Positions 33,896 through 43,429 are shown, counted from the first letter of the stretch. The stretch is 64,000 nucleotides of DNA from Scopulibacillus_A cellulosilyticus (GCF_042665295.1 NZ_JBHTCO010000005.1:248001-312000); one strand, 5' to 3'. Made by a program: numbers and translations. Notes: generated from the letters alone by a model not told the origin.

Positions 33896-34013
33896 TATGC
33901 TCTTCATTAAGTACCCATTGATGAATCCATTTTTCAGCTTCACCAAAACTCATACAGCCAAGACAAAATTTAGAAACATCCAATCCTGTATTTCCAAGTT
34001 TCGTATATTCCAT
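33896..34013 (-). pseudogene. Aldo/keto reductase, N-terminal fragment cut by the Tn3-type end
   Basis: ATG 34013 opens MEYTKLGNTGLDVSKFCLGC...FGEAEKWIHQWVLNEEH, the standard start of an NADPH aldo/keto reductase (about 320 residues). Homology stops where the transposon end begins at 33895. The rest of the gene is not found at the left end of the element, so DNA was also lost. Confidence 0.85.
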
Positions 34014-34153
34014 TTGATTCGCCTCACTTTCTATGAACAAAGATCAGTTACACCGAAATTTTTACTATTATCCCTTTTTAGGTGGCAGATAATATATGAT
34101 CTTTCCATGCGTTTGACCCTTGTAAAAATAATGAGCCAAATGTTTTGATACAA

Positions 34154-34900
34154 TTAACCAACTTGAACAGTTGGACGAATAATCATTTCATTGATACCAA
34201 CATCTGATGGTTGCTCTATTGCGAATGCAATGGCACGAGCAATCCGGTCAGCATCGATTGCCACTTGGTAAAATTCATCTAATCCTGCTTTCATCGTTGG
34301 GTCTGTTGTAGTTTCTAATAATTCACTGCTGACAGCCCCAGGAGAAACATTTGTGACACGGATATTTGTCCCATTCATCGCTTCTTCTTGACGCAAGCCT
34401 TCAGAAATGGCTTTAACTGCAAATTTGGTACCGCAGTAAACCGTTCCGCCAGGGTAGATGTTATGTCCAGCTACCGAAGAAAGATTAATAACATGACCGG
34501 ATTTGCGTTCTCTCATAGATGGAACGATAGCAGCGATGGCATACAAAACACCTTTGATGTTGACATCAATCATCTTATCCCACTCATCAACTTTATTTTC
34601 ATTAAGAAAAGCTTGTGGCATGATTCCGGCATTATTGACTAATACATCTATTTTTCCAAACTTCTTAAGAGTATGGGCAGCGAGTTCTTCCATTTGTGTA
34701 AGAGAAGTCACATCTGTCACTTTATAAATAGCCTGTCCGCCATTATTTTGAATTTCATCTTGTAATTTCTTTAAACGGTCTTCACGACGAGCTGCAAGTA
34801 CCAATTTCGCACCTTTTGATGCAAGTTCTTTTGCAGCAGCTTCTCCAATCCCGGAAGAAGCACCTGTAATAATGATAACTTTATCTTGAATATGAGACAT
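34154..34900 (-). CDS. Short-chain dehydrogenase/reductase
   Basis: Classical SDR of 248 residues. Motifs: TGASSGIGEAAA (cofactor loop), AARREDR (Arg favours NADP), NNAG, the catalytic Ser in NLSSVAG and YCGTK (Tyr-x3-Lys). The start was set at ATG 34900, 9 nt after AAAGGGTG. It follows the carboxymuconolactone-decarboxylase-like gene by 18 bp, so the two form an operon behind the operator region at 35761. The substrate is unknown. Confidence 0.92.
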   Translation of the reverse strand: MSHIQDKVIIITGASSGIGEAAAKELASKGAKLVLAARREDRLKKLQDEIQNNGGQAIYKVTDVTSLTQMEELAAHTLKKFGKIDVLVNNAGIMPQAFLNENKVDEWDKMIDVNIKGVLYAIAAIVPSMRERKSGHVINLSSVAGHNIYPGGTVYCGTKFAVKAISEGLRQEEAMNGTNIRVTNVSPGAVSSELLETTTDPTMKAGLDEFYQVAIDADRIARAIAFAIEQPSDVGINEMIIRPTVQVG

Positions 34901-34918
34901 AATAAATAACACCCTTTC

Positions 34919-35674
34919 TTAATTTTCAGGAATAATTTCATTGAAACAAGCTAATGCGTTAAGTGTTCTCGGAAAACCCATATATGGCAGGCAGTGGGTG
35001 ATGGCGGTGATCAAAGTTTCCTTGTCATTACCGACATTCAAGTTTCCCTGCACATGTGCCTTCACTTGACCCTCAGCACCACCGAGCGCACTTATGATGC
35101 AGAGTGTTAACAACTCCCGTGTTTTCAAATCGAGCCCGCCACGAGTGTAGAAGTCTCCAAAGCAGAAAGCCGAAAGGTAATCTTGTATATGCTTCTGATT
35201 TGATGGGGCACTCTCCCGATTTTTTGCAATAACATCACCAAAAATTTCTACCTGCACTGCAAGTCCCTTGTCAAAACGATTATCTTCTTCAACCTGACTT
35301 TGGCTTTCAATTGGTAACTCAATATTCTTTGATTTGAAAACCTCATTTATCTCAGTGATGGCATTAAGTGTTTTGGGGAATCCAATGTACGGAGCACACT
35401 GGTAAACTGCCTCTTTTATTTCTACAGGTGTCAGCCCCGCGTTCAGAGCCGCACCAACATGCGCCTTTAGCTGTGGTAACGACTGGTTGGCAGCAAGCAC
35501 TGCCAGAGTAATAAGCTCACGTTGCTTATCATCCAGATTACCTTGATAAAAAACTTCCCCAAAAATGAATCGGCTCAGGATGTCCTGAAAATCAGGATCA
35601 GTAGCGTATGCGGCAGGAACTCCATCGCCAAATAGCTGTTTGTATTTTTCTTTGCTCTTTTCAATACGATCCAT
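34919..35674 (-). CDS. Carboxymuconolactone decarboxylase family protein, two-domain
   Basis: A 251-residue protein with two CMD repeats (about 25-110 and 155-245), each with the helical ELITLAVLAA / ELLTLCIISA and AHVGAALNAG / AHVQGNLNVG pattern and a QCAPYIGFPKTLNA or HCLPYMGFPRTLNA end. Family members are AhpD-like peroxidase partners or decarboxylases. The first repeat has no CxxC pair, so a thiol-redox role is not supported. GGAGG precedes the ATG. Operon with the SDR. Confidence 0.87.
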   Translation of the reverse strand: MDRIEKSKEKYKQLFGDGVPAAYATDPDFQDILSRFIFGEVFYQGNLDDKQRELITLAVLAANQSLPQLKAHVGAALNAGLTPVEIKEAVYQCAPYIGFPKTLNAITEINEVFKSKNIELPIESQSQVEEDNRFDKGLAVQVEIFGDVIAKNRESAPSNQKHIQDYLSAFCFGDFYTRGGLDLKTRELLTLCIISALGGAEGQVKAHVQGNLNVGNDKETLITAITHCLPYMGFPRTLNALACFNEIIPEN

Positions 35675-35760
35675 AAATTAGCCTCCTGTTGAACTTAATT
35701 TATTTCTATTATTTTCAAAGCCAGCTGAACTTATTGCCTATTTAAAATCAATATTGATTG

Positions 35761-35860
35761 ATTAATCAACATCTGTTTACAATTATAAAAAGAAACAAGT
35801 TGCTTTCAATGGTTAATTGAACGCAATTCGTTGATTACTCAACATATCAATCAAAATTGT
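35761..35860. promoter_or_regulatory. Operator/promoter region, copy A (upstream of the CMD-SDR operon)
   Basis: About 85 of 100 positions are identical, ungapped, to copy B at 37841-37940. It contains TGATTAATCA and GTTGATTACTCAAC half-palindromes and a third TTGAGTAATCAA at 35859-35870. It is likely a shared operator for the TetR-type regulator whose gene is now dead at 37971. Confidence 0.65.
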
Positions 35861-35934
35861 TGAGTAATCAATGAAATTTTTAATGCTAGGCAATTCACTT
35901 TTAAGAAAAGGAGGCAGTCTACGTGCCCTCTTTC

Positions 35935-36362
35935 CTACTTAGAGAGCTCTTTTACCGGGTTATATAGAAAGCTTCGGACGAGAATAGTCACCCAACTTAA
36001 AATCAGAAATAACACTCCTGCCCAGACGATGTATTTGATACCCATTCCCGATATCAGTAAACCTCCCACAGCTGTACCGATGCTTATTCCCCAGTTGGAG
36101 CAGGACACAAATAATCCGTTTGCAAAATCGGGTGCCTCAGGAGCAGCCGACGTAATCCAATATTGGTTAATATTATTTTGTATGGAAAACAAAATTCCAA
36201 ATAGCGCCATTATAATTACCATAGAAACTATAAACTCACCTGTGAAAAACCATACAATATAAACGAGCCCCATTATAATCGGAAACAAAATCGCCGTTTT
36301 CGAAATACCTGAAAATACCACCGGTAAAACTGGTACAGCAATAGCGACAACAAGCGCAAAAT
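35935..36362 (-). pseudogene. MFS transporter pseudogene with internal deletion
   Basis: The C-terminal third (INQYWITSAAPEAPDFANGLFVSCSNWG) is a close copy of the intact MFS gene at 36616. Upstream in frame it reads ALVVAIAVPVLPVVFSGISKTAILF, joining an early TM2-like segment directly to a late segment, so the middle is deleted. A weak terminator (AAAGGAGGC/GCCCTCTTT) lies at about 35907-35933. Confidence 0.75.
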
Positions 36363-36615
36363 CTGTTTATTACTGAAAAAAAGCAGATGTTCCTAGTTGG
36401 AAGATCGGCTTTTTTAGGTTAAAATTCACAATTCGTGTTTCTTTAATGCTATTTTTGATATTGTGCAATTTGGAAATAAAAGTAAGCCTATGACCCATTT
36501 TTACACGTATCTCGGTTTAGCCCCAATAACATCCTTTCTTAATAAACTTTTTTCTTTTTCTTTTGAAAACAATTCTTTAATAATAGGCAACTTTTATAGA
36601 ATGTTGAATTAATTC

Positions 36616-37785
36616 CTATCTAGAAAATTGATTTATAGGACTATATTTGTAGTTTCTCATTAAAATAAATACTAAACTCAATATTAAGAATAGGAATCCG
36701 CCTAATACGACGTACTGTGTACCCATTCCTGATATAACTAATCCGCCTACCGATGTACCGGTTGTTACCCCTAAGTTACCGGATGCTAGAAACAATCCAT
36801 TCGAGAATTCAGGGGCTTCTGGAGCTGCAGACGTAATCCAATATTGACTAATATTATTACCTATAGCCACTACTATTCCAAAAATCAAAACAATTAATGC
36901 CATAGGTACAGTGAACTGTCCTATTAAGAACAATAAGATGTAAACGGCCCCTAATACGAATGGAAAAGATGCTACAGATATTATGGCATTTTTAGTAAGC
37001 AACTTCCCGGCGACGATGTTTCCTATTATACTTGCCCCACCGAATATGAATAACATTAAACTAATCGTTTTCCCGGGTATATTCGTAATGGTTTCAAGAT
37101 ACTCAGCAAGGTAACTACTAACTCCATACATCGCTGCATTTATAAAAATGACAGCAGCAATGGATAGCCAAGTAATTGGTTTTTTTAATACACTTAATTG
37201 AGATCCATAAGAAAGTCTTTCCTCAACAGGCATAGATGGTACAAATAGTAATATAGCAATGAATGCTATAGCATTCACAATAGTAAAGAAAACAAAAGCC
37301 ATTTCAAGCGAAGTTGTATTAGCAATAAAACTAGAGACTGGTGCACCAAGTATCATCCCCCCCGTTACTCCCATAAATACTTTAGAAGTAGCTTTTGGAG
37401 CTTCTTCCTTGCTAACTGAGGCTGCTGCTGCGGTCAAAGCTATTGAGACATAAACTGGATGTAAAAAGGCTGGAATCACACGAGCAATTAATAAAATGGT
37501 AAAGTTTGATGCAAATATGGAGACAATGTTACCCAGAACAAAAACACCTAGTACAAGTAACATTACCTTCTTGCGATTTATGCTCGAAAACAATAACGGC
37601 ATAGTTGGCCCAGATATTGCAACAGCAAGTGCAAAGAGACTCACTAGCAACCCTGCTTTGGATATACTGATATGGAAATGATCAGCAATTAAAGGTAATA
37701 TCCCAACGATCCCCATTTCCGTATTTAAGATACCGAATACACCTATGGTCAATATTAATATAAGTAAATTATTTCGTTTAGCCAC
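36616..37785 (-). CDS. MFS transporter (DHA1, AraJ/YdhP-like)
   Basis: A 12-TM major facilitator of 389 residues with GILNTEMGIVGILPLIADHF at the start and the family segment NNISQYWITSAAPEAPEFSNGLFLASGNLGVTTGTSVGG near the end. The GTG start follows AGGAGG. The promoter side carries a perfect 34-bp palindrome and operator copy B, and a dead tetR lies divergently, so repression has probably been lost or passed to another regulator. It is an exporter by family; the substrate is unknown. The gap 36363-36615 holds a decayed AGCCGAT-type terminator only. Confidence 0.87.
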   Translation of the reverse strand: MAKRNNLLILILTIGVFGILNTEMGIVGILPLIADHFHISISKAGLLVSLFALAVAISGPTMPLLFSSINRKKVMLLVLGVFVLGNIVSIFASNFTILLIARVIPAFLHPVYVSIALTAAAASVSKEEAPKATSKVFMGVTGGMILGAPVSSFIANTTSLEMAFVFFTIVNAIAFIAILLFVPSMPVEERLSYGSQLSVLKKPITWLSIAAVIFINAAMYGVSSYLAEYLETITNIPGKTISLMLFIFGGASIIGNIVAGKLLTKNAIISVASFPFVLGAVYILLFLIGQFTVPMALIVLIFGIVVAIGNNISQYWITSAAPEAPEFSNGLFLASGNLGVTTGTSVGGLVISGMGTQYVVLGGFLFLILSLVFILMRNYKYSPINQFSR

Positions 37786-37826
37786 AAAATTCGCCTCCTA
37801 CTTTCATTAATGATAAAACTCGAAAA

Positions 37827-37860
37827 ATAAACAGATGCTGATTAATCAGCATCTGTTTAT
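37827..37860. promoter_or_regulatory. Perfect 34-bp palindrome upstream of the MFS gene
   Basis: The centre is GCTGATTAATCAGC, extended on both sides by CAGAT/ATCTG and ATAAA/TTTAT with no mismatch. It is centred between divergent MFS and tetR genes and is the likely main TetR operator. Confidence 0.7.
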
Positions 37861-37940
37861 AATTATAAAAAGAAAAAGGATGTTTTCAATCGTTAAATGA
37901 ACGCTATTTGTTGATTATTCAACAAATCTATCAAAACTGC
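37841..37940. promoter_or_regulatory. Operator/promoter region, copy B
   Basis: Copy of 35761-35860 at about 85% identity. It includes GTTGATTATTCAAC, which forms arms GTTGA/TCAAC, and lies between the MFS gene and the tetR pseudogene. Confidence 0.65.
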
Positions 37941-37970
37941 TGATTATCTGGAAAGATTAGTGACCTAACA

Positions 37971-38226
37971 ATGTCTAAAGTGGATAGAAGAATAACCAAA
38001 AGCCAGGAAGCTATCAAAAAAGCTGTTATCGAACCGATGTCTGATAAAAATTTTGATGATATTACCATTCAGGATATTGCTGACCGAGCAAATGTTAACC
38101 GAGGAACCATTTATCTTCATTAATTGGATAAGTTTGATTTACTGGAAAAATCATTGAAGAACATATTAATGAACTAAGGATAATGTGCGAATCAGCAGCT
38201 GAAATGGATTTAGATTTTGTAATGTA
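37971..38226 (+). pseudogene. TetR-family regulator pseudogene
   Basis: The frame from ATG 37971 gives ITKSQEAIKKAV...FDDITIQDIADRANVNRGTIYLH and then TAA where a Tyr codon is expected. Homology resumes as LDKFDLLEK, then shifts frame (IEEHINELR) and ends after about 85 codons. So it has a nonsense change, a one-base deletion and no ligand domain. Confidence 0.85.
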
Positions 38227-38393
38227 GTGAGATGAAGAAGATTGTAACTGAAGTGTCTGAAAGGTGAGAAAGGGATAGTTTCGATGATGGTTAAAGTAAA
38301 AGTTGGTAATAAAGCTAGGTATTATTACTAACTAATTATAAACACTTTATAAATTTATTAAAAAAAAATCCAATCTCTCCATTTAGTAAAATG

Positions 38394-38442
38394 TACCCTG
38401 TAGAGTAGACACGTAAAAAGTCTACCTATAGGGTATTTTTTA
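38394..38442. terminator. Terminator between the tetR remnant and glcD
   Basis: Long stem TACCCTGTAG-GTAGAC paired with GTCTAC-CTATAGGGTA, followed by TTTTTTATT on + ; it ends the - glc operon region. Confidence 0.65.
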
Positions 38443-38464
38443 TTGAGAAATTGGTTTCTTTCAT

Positions 38465-39919
38465 TTAAGTCGTCACTTTTTTCAGCTCTTGTTTGATTTC
38501 CGCACAGCGTCCTGGAGACGGAAATAATTTGCCGGGATTTAATAAATTATTCGGATTAAAAACATCACGAATTTCTGTCTGGGCATTAATTTCCTCATCG
38601 GTGAAAATAAAACGCATTTCTTCCTTTTTCTCAATACCGACACCATGTTCGCCCGTAATAGAACCGCCGGCATCAGCACAAGCCTTCAGACATTGTGAAC
38701 CTGCCTCTAACGCCCGTTCGGTTTCCCCGGGAATTCTTGCATCAAACAAAATCAGGGGATGCAGGTTCCCGTCACCTGCATGAAAAATATTCGCAATCCG
38801 AAGATCGTAGGCATTACTAATTTGATTTATTCTTTCCAATACTTCCGGCAATTTACTTCGCGGGATAACTCCGTCTTGAACCAAATAATCCGGGGAAATG
38901 GCACCCATTGCCCCAAACCCCGTTTTTCTGTTTGCCCACCATCTTGCCCGCTCTTGTTCATCAGCCGCCACTTTAACTTCCCTTACATTCCTCTTTCGGC
39001 ACACGTCCAGGATCTCATTAATCTGATCTTCAATACCGCAAGAAATACCATCGACCTCTATCAATAGAAGGGCCTTCAGACCTTTAGGATGACCGACAGG
39101 AAACGCTGCCGCTTCAACGCCCTCGATCGCTGTTTCGTCCATCATTTCTAATGCCGCAGGAACAATACCGGCGGAAATAATATCAGAAACAGCGAAACTT
39201 GCGTCTGCTATATTATCAAAATATGCGAGAACGGTTTTCTTATCTTCCGGGTTTTTCAAAATACGTACAGTAATTTTTGTCACGATTCCCATTGTCCCCT
39301 CGGAACCTGTCAAAAGCCCCATCAGATCATATCCGGGTACATCAGGGATCCCTTCATCAGCGATTTGGATCACTTCTCCATTAGGGAGAACAACCTCAAG
39401 ACCTAGAATATGATTTGTTGTGACACCGTATTTTAGGCAGTGGGCACCGCCCGCATTCTCAGCCACATTACCGCCGATTGTACAGCAATACTGGCTGGAA
39501 GGATCCGGGGCATAATAATATCCCTTATCTGCAATTGAATTTGTCAGTTTCAAATTAACAAACCCTGGTTGGACAACCGCTTGACGATTTTCGAAATCAA
39601 CATGCAATAGCTTTTTCATTTTGACAAGACTGATAATCACTTCACCGCCCATTGGGATAGCGCCTCCGCTTAGACCGGTCCCAGCTCCCCGTGCGATAAA
39701 TGGAATGTTCTCTTCATAAAGAAAGGTCACAATCTTGGAGACCTCTTCCGTCGTCGTTGGGAAGACAACTGCTTTAGGCATGCCTTTATGAAGGGTGAAG
39801 CCATCGCATTCATAAGCGGTTAAGTCTTCTTTATGATGAAGCACCGCACCGGGACCAACGATTTTCATTAACGTCTGAATCGTTTTATCCCCTTTTGCTG
39901 CGATCTTCTTTTTAAACAT
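38465..39919 (-). CDS. glcD: Glycolate oxidase subunit GlcD (FAD-linked)
   Basis: FAD-binding catalytic subunit of 484 residues oxidising glycolate (or D-lactate) at the membrane. PCMH-type FAD domain: PFIARGAGTGLSGGAIP, SSQYCCTIGGNVAENAGGAHCLKYG, GLLTGSEGTMGIVT. The C-terminal FAD-oxidase domain has FHAGDGNLHPLILFD and the GEHGVGIEK His motif. Its ATG overlaps the glcF stop by 8 bp (GGGAGGGAG just upstream), so translation is coupled. Third gene of the glcE-glcF-glcD operon in transcription order. Confidence 0.95.
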   Translation of the reverse strand: MFKKKIAAKGDKTIQTLMKIVGPGAVLHHKEDLTAYECDGFTLHKGMPKAVVFPTTTEEVSKIVTFLYEENIPFIARGAGTGLSGGAIPMGGEVIISLVKMKKLLHVDFENRQAVVQPGFVNLKLTNSIADKGYYYAPDPSSQYCCTIGGNVAENAGGAHCLKYGVTTNHILGLEVVLPNGEVIQIADEGIPDVPGYDLMGLLTGSEGTMGIVTKITVRILKNPEDKKTVLAYFDNIADASFAVSDIISAGIVPAALEMMDETAIEGVEAAAFPVGHPKGLKALLLIEVDGISCGIEDQINEILDVCRKRNVREVKVAADEQERARWWANRKTGFGAMGAISPDYLVQDGVIPRSKLPEVLERINQISNAYDLRIANIFHAGDGNLHPLILFDARIPGETERALEAGSQCLKACADAGGSITGEHGVGIEKKEEMRFIFTDEEINAQTEIRDVFNPNNLLNPGKLFPSPGRCAEIKQELKKVTT

Positions 39920-41315
39920 CAGTCTCCCTCCCTATTGTAACTATATCCATTTTATCTTTCTTAAGCGATTCTTCTTTCTCATAAGCCCAGTCCAACAGCT
40001 GGATGGTATGGACAACCTTTTCACTTCGGCCATGGCGGCATACGCCTATTGCCATTTGCAGCATACAGCCGGGATTCCCCATGGAAATCATCTCGATATT
40101 GTCAGGGATATCTTCCATTTTTCTGTCAAGTACTGCTCCCGCCATTTCCGGATTGGTTAAATTATAGATACCTGCGCTGCCGCAACAGCGGTCAGAATTC
40201 GGCAAATCAACCATCTCGACACCTGGGATGTCATGAAGTAATTGCCGGGGTTCTGAACGGACACCTTGTCCGTGGGCTAAATGGCATGCATCGTGATAGG
40301 TCACTCTTGTATTCACTTCAGCCTTTGGTTTTCGGTAGCCGCTGTCGATCAAAAATTTTGACACATCAACCACTTTATTTGCAAAAGCTTCAGCTTTCTC
40401 TCTATATTCCGGATCTTCGCGGAAGAGTTCAGGGTACTCTTGTAAGGCGCAGCCGCAGCCTGCCGCATTGACAATCACTTTTTCGCAGTCTTTGAATGCA
40501 TCAATGTTTTGCTTGGCAAGTCTTCTTCCCTCTTCGCGATCCCCGGCATGGATATGAAGCGCCCCGCAACATCGCTGTTCTCTTGGGACCGTAACCTCAT
40601 ACCCATTCCGAGTCAACACTCGAAGGGTCGCTTCATTCACATCACTGAACATGACATCCATCACACAGCCGGTTAACATTGCAACCCGTTGTTTTGTTGG
40701 TCCCTCGGCGGGATTGACCTTAGGGTATTTTTTCATAACAGGCTTTTGAACTTTTGGCATAACGGCTTCCATGTCACGTAAATGTTGAGGAAGAATATTT
40801 AACATCCCAGTCTTTTTGGCAAAGCTCTCAAGACCGCTTTTTTGTAAAAATTGCAGCAAACGGCCCAATGTGTGCAAGCGATTTGGATACGGGAATATCC
40901 CGCGAAGGAAGACTTTATGCATCGATCCCTTCCATCCCTTCAGAGGCATCGCTTTACGAACCTGTCCCCGCGCTTCCTCAATTAATCCGCCGACTTGAAC
41001 ATTCGCAGGACAAGCCGTTTCACAGGCGCGGCAATCAAGGCAGGTGAAAACAGGATCCATAAACTGCTCATTAAGTTCGATTTTACCTTCTGATACCGCC
41101 TTGATTAAATGGACGCGTCCTCGCGGTGATTGATGTTCATGCCCCGTTTCTAAATAGGTCGGACAGGATTCAAGACACATGCCGCAATGGACACAATCCG
41201 CCCATTTATTTTCATCAGGCTGATCAACTCCTTCAAGAAAGTTACTTAAACTTTTCGATGGACAAGGGGGTATATCAGGAGCAGCCAGTGCGTCGTTAAT
41301 CTTATGATTACCCAT
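39912..41315 (-). CDS. glcF: Glycolate oxidase iron-sulfur subunit GlcF
   Basis: A 467-residue electron-transfer subunit. Two 4Fe-4S clusters (CVHCGMCLESCP about 41-52, CLDCRACETACP about 92-103) are followed by two CCG domains (RCCGALHIHAG and DRCCGSAGIYN) typical of heterodisulfide-reductase-like proteins. The ATG follows AGGAGGG, one base after the glcE stop. Together with GlcD and GlcE it passes electrons to the quinone pool. Confidence 0.95.
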   Translation of the reverse strand: MGNHKINDALAAPDIPPCPSKSLSNFLEGVDQPDENKWADCVHCGMCLESCPTYLETGHEHQSPRGRVHLIKAVSEGKIELNEQFMDPVFTCLDCRACETACPANVQVGGLIEEARGQVRKAMPLKGWKGSMHKVFLRGIFPYPNRLHTLGRLLQFLQKSGLESFAKKTGMLNILPQHLRDMEAVMPKVQKPVMKKYPKVNPAEGPTKQRVAMLTGCVMDVMFSDVNEATLRVLTRNGYEVTVPREQRCCGALHIHAGDREEGRRLAKQNIDAFKDCEKVIVNAAGCGCALQEYPELFREDPEYREKAEAFANKVVDVSKFLIDSGYRKPKAEVNTRVTYHDACHLAHGQGVRSEPRQLLHDIPGVEMVDLPNSDRCCGSAGIYNLTNPEMAGAVLDRKMEDIPDNIEMISMGNPGCMLQMAIGVCRHGRSEKVVHTIQLLDWAYEKEESLKKDKMDIVTIGRETDV

Positions 41316-41316
41316 T

Positions 41317-42633
41317 TTATAACCCTCCTACAAAACGATTAGGATTTAACACACCGTTAGGGTCAATGGCACGCTTAATGCCTTCCAGCAAAGAAAAGTA
41401 ATTTGGTTTTTCGCCCCAGATATTTAATCTCTGTCTTAATTTCAGCGGCGAATGTTGAACAACTACATAGCCCTTTTTTTGTTCGACAAACTGACGGATT
41501 TTTTCCACAGAGGCGATCAGCGTCTCATCATCACCCTCTAAATAGACACGGGAAATACCATGCCCCATCCCTCCATGAGCTTCTACGTCCAACCCATCGG
41601 ATTTACCCAGTCTGTGGCAGTATTCAAGAATCGTAAACACATCACTATTTTTGCTGCCGACTTTTAAGGCTATTTTGACATTTCCTTGATCTGTGACATT
41701 CTCCAAGGAACCGTTTGGGCCTATCCTGGAAAATGTACCCCACCAATCTTTTGCTTCCTTTTGCCGGAAAATATGACAATTCCAATTCTGAGGCATGTTC
41801 GCTTTGAGCCAATTCTCTTGATAACGGACTGCTTTTTCCCGATCTTCAAATGTCACCGCAAGAGCATATGCCCTCTCACCTAATAATTGATAGGTTAGGT
41901 CAGGTGTCAGGCATTCTAGTGTCACAGGTTCGATCACAGAGTTTAATACGGATGCCATAAAAGGATGAATCTCTTTCATTTGTTCTTCGGAAAAGGTCAA
42001 TACTATTAAACTTTTATATTTGGGCAATGGCCGGAGCTTGAGCGTCACTTCACTAATTACACCAAGCGTCCCCATCGAACCCACAAACAGCTTGTTCATA
42101 TCGTAACCGGCCACATTTTTTACGACCTTTCCGCCAGTGCGAATCACCCTTCCGTCAGGGTAAACCACGCGAAGACCGATAACAAAATCTCTTGCAGATC
42201 CATATTTCAGCCGCTTTGGTCCGCTGTCATTTGCCGAGATGACGCCGCCGATTGTCGCATGCTCCGGCCAGGCGGGGTCAATAGGGATCATTTGCCCGCG
42301 ATTTGCGAGATAATCCATCATTTCTTTTATTGTTGTTCCTGGGCGTACAGTCATTGTCAGGTCACCTGTTGTATGCTCAAGTATCCCTTTGAATTGGGAC
42401 AATGAGAGCAAGATATCAGCTTTATCTGTTGTACCGCCGAATCCCCTTTTTGTCCCTCCGCTTACAGGTATAATTTTTTTTCCATTTTGATTTGCATATT
42501 TTAAAATAGCAGCTATCTCATTCTCAGACCTTGGAAAAACGTGATACAACCCGTTATTCCCTAATTGATGGGGAAAATCTCCCTCTTTTAACTGGTCTTC
42601 TTCCACTATTGTCCGTAAATCGGAAATTACCAA
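41317..42633 (-). CDS. glcE: Glycolate oxidase FAD-binding subunit GlcE
   Basis: A 438-residue FAD-linked subunit, similar to GlcD but shorter. KKIIPVSGGTKRGFGG, PEHATIGGVISANDSGPKRLKYG and FVGSMGTLGVISEVTLKLRP form the FAD domain; the C terminus ends GVLNPNRF. The TTG start follows GAGGAGGGG. It is the first structural gene behind the regulator, 37 bp downstream, and all three subunits are close-packed. Confidence 0.92.
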   Translation of the reverse strand: MVISDLRTIVEEDQLKEGDFPHQLGNNGLYHVFPRSENEIAAILKYANQNGKKIIPVSGGTKRGFGGTTDKADILLSLSQFKGILEHTTGDLTMTVRPGTTIKEMMDYLANRGQMIPIDPAWPEHATIGGVISANDSGPKRLKYGSARDFVIGLRVVYPDGRVIRTGGKVVKNVAGYDMNKLFVGSMGTLGVISEVTLKLRPLPKYKSLIVLTFSEEQMKEIHPFMASVLNSVIEPVTLECLTPDLTYQLLGERAYALAVTFEDREKAVRYQENWLKANMPQNWNCHIFRQKEAKDWWGTFSRIGPNGSLENVTDQGNVKIALKVGSKNSDVFTILEYCHRLGKSDGLDVEAHGGMGHGISRVYLEGDDETLIASVEKIRQFVEQKKGYVVVQHSPLKLRQRLNIWGEKPNYFSLLEGIKRAIDPNGVLNPNRFVGGL

Positions 42634-42670
42634 TGTCTCCCCTCCTCTTGTTCTTATTGAGCAGCAAACA

Positions 42671-43384
42671 TTATTTGTTTTGATGACGCCCTGTTACAGT
42701 TTGCTGCAATAATTCTTCAACATAGGATAAATGGTAAAACATCTCCTTACGCGCTTTTTCTGTATGACCGCTTTCAATTGCCTGGTAAATAGCAATATGT
42801 TGCCGCTGAATCGTTTCCTTTAATCTGTTGTCCGACTGAATAATCGTATGGCAATCAATCATCGCCTTTTGAATGCTTGATGAGACAGTTTGCATTAATT
42901 GTACAAGGATGTCGTTTTGGGTGGCTTTCACAATGGCAAGATGGAATTGATAATCAGATTCCCATCCTTGGTTGTTTTCTTCATTTTTTAAATAATCGAG
43001 AGCTTCCTTCATCTCATGCAAATGATACGGTGTATGGTAAATAGCGGCGGTTTCAGCAATGCCCGTCTCTAAAACCTTGCGGACGCCAAAAAGCTGGCTA
43101 ATATCCTTTTCATTTAGAAGTAATAGGCCATCAAATAAAAGCGAGGTGTCAAATCTGCGAATAAAAGAACCCTCACCTTGCTTGACATCCAGAACCCCTT
43201 TGCCTTTCAATGTTGTTAAGGCATCACGAACAGCGGAACGCCCAACACCAAAAAGCTCGCATAATTCCCGGACAGAGGGAAGTTTGTCTCCGGGATTGAC
43301 TTGGCCTTTTTCAATCCACTGTTCGATTTGTTCAGAAATGCGATCCGAAACATTTTTTGTTGTTTGTTTTTCCGCCTCAAACAG
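42671..43384 (-). CDS. FadR/GntR-family regulator of the glycolate/lactate genes, likely non-ATG start
   Basis: A regulator of about 237 residues if started at CTG 43384. The winged helix reads DRISEQIEQWIEKGQVNPGDKLPSVRELCELFGVGRSAVRDALTTLKGKG (begins about 18), followed by a FadR-type (FCD) helical domain with metal-site His residues. In-frame ATG, GTG and TTG are absent until TTG at 43210, deep inside the HTH. A strong SD (AAAGGAGGGG, 43400-43391) lies 8 nt before the CTG, and a stop codon lies just upstream. A perfect palindrome precedes the SD, which suggests autoregulation. Relatives sense glycolate or lactate. Confidence 0.85.
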   Translation of the reverse strand: MFEAEKQTTKNVSDRISEQIEQWIEKGQVNPGDKLPSVRELCELFGVGRSAVRDALTTLKGKGVLDVKQGEGSFIRRFDTSLLFDGLLLLNEKDISQLFGVRKVLETGIAETAAIYHTPYHLHEMKEALDYLKNEENNQGWESDYQFHLAIVKATQNDILVQLMQTVSSSIQKAMIDCHTIIQSDNRLKETIQRQHIAIYQAIESGHTEKARKEMFYHLSYVEELLQQTVTGRHQNK

Positions 43385-43411
43385 ATGTGCCCCCTCCTTT
43401 ATTTCTTTCAG

Positions 43412-43429
43412 TTATCAGATATCTGATAA
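43412..43429. promoter_or_regulatory. Palindromic operator of the GntR regulator
   Basis: TTATCAGATATCTGATAA, a perfect 18-bp palindrome, 12 bp before the regulator's SD and 370 bp from the divergent permease gene. Likely binding site for the FadR-type regulator. Confidence 0.7.

Noticed and set aside
42671..43210. 179-aa GntR C-terminal fragment starting at TTG 43210
   Set aside because: The HTH is intact in frame upstream, so this start would cut the DNA-binding domain.
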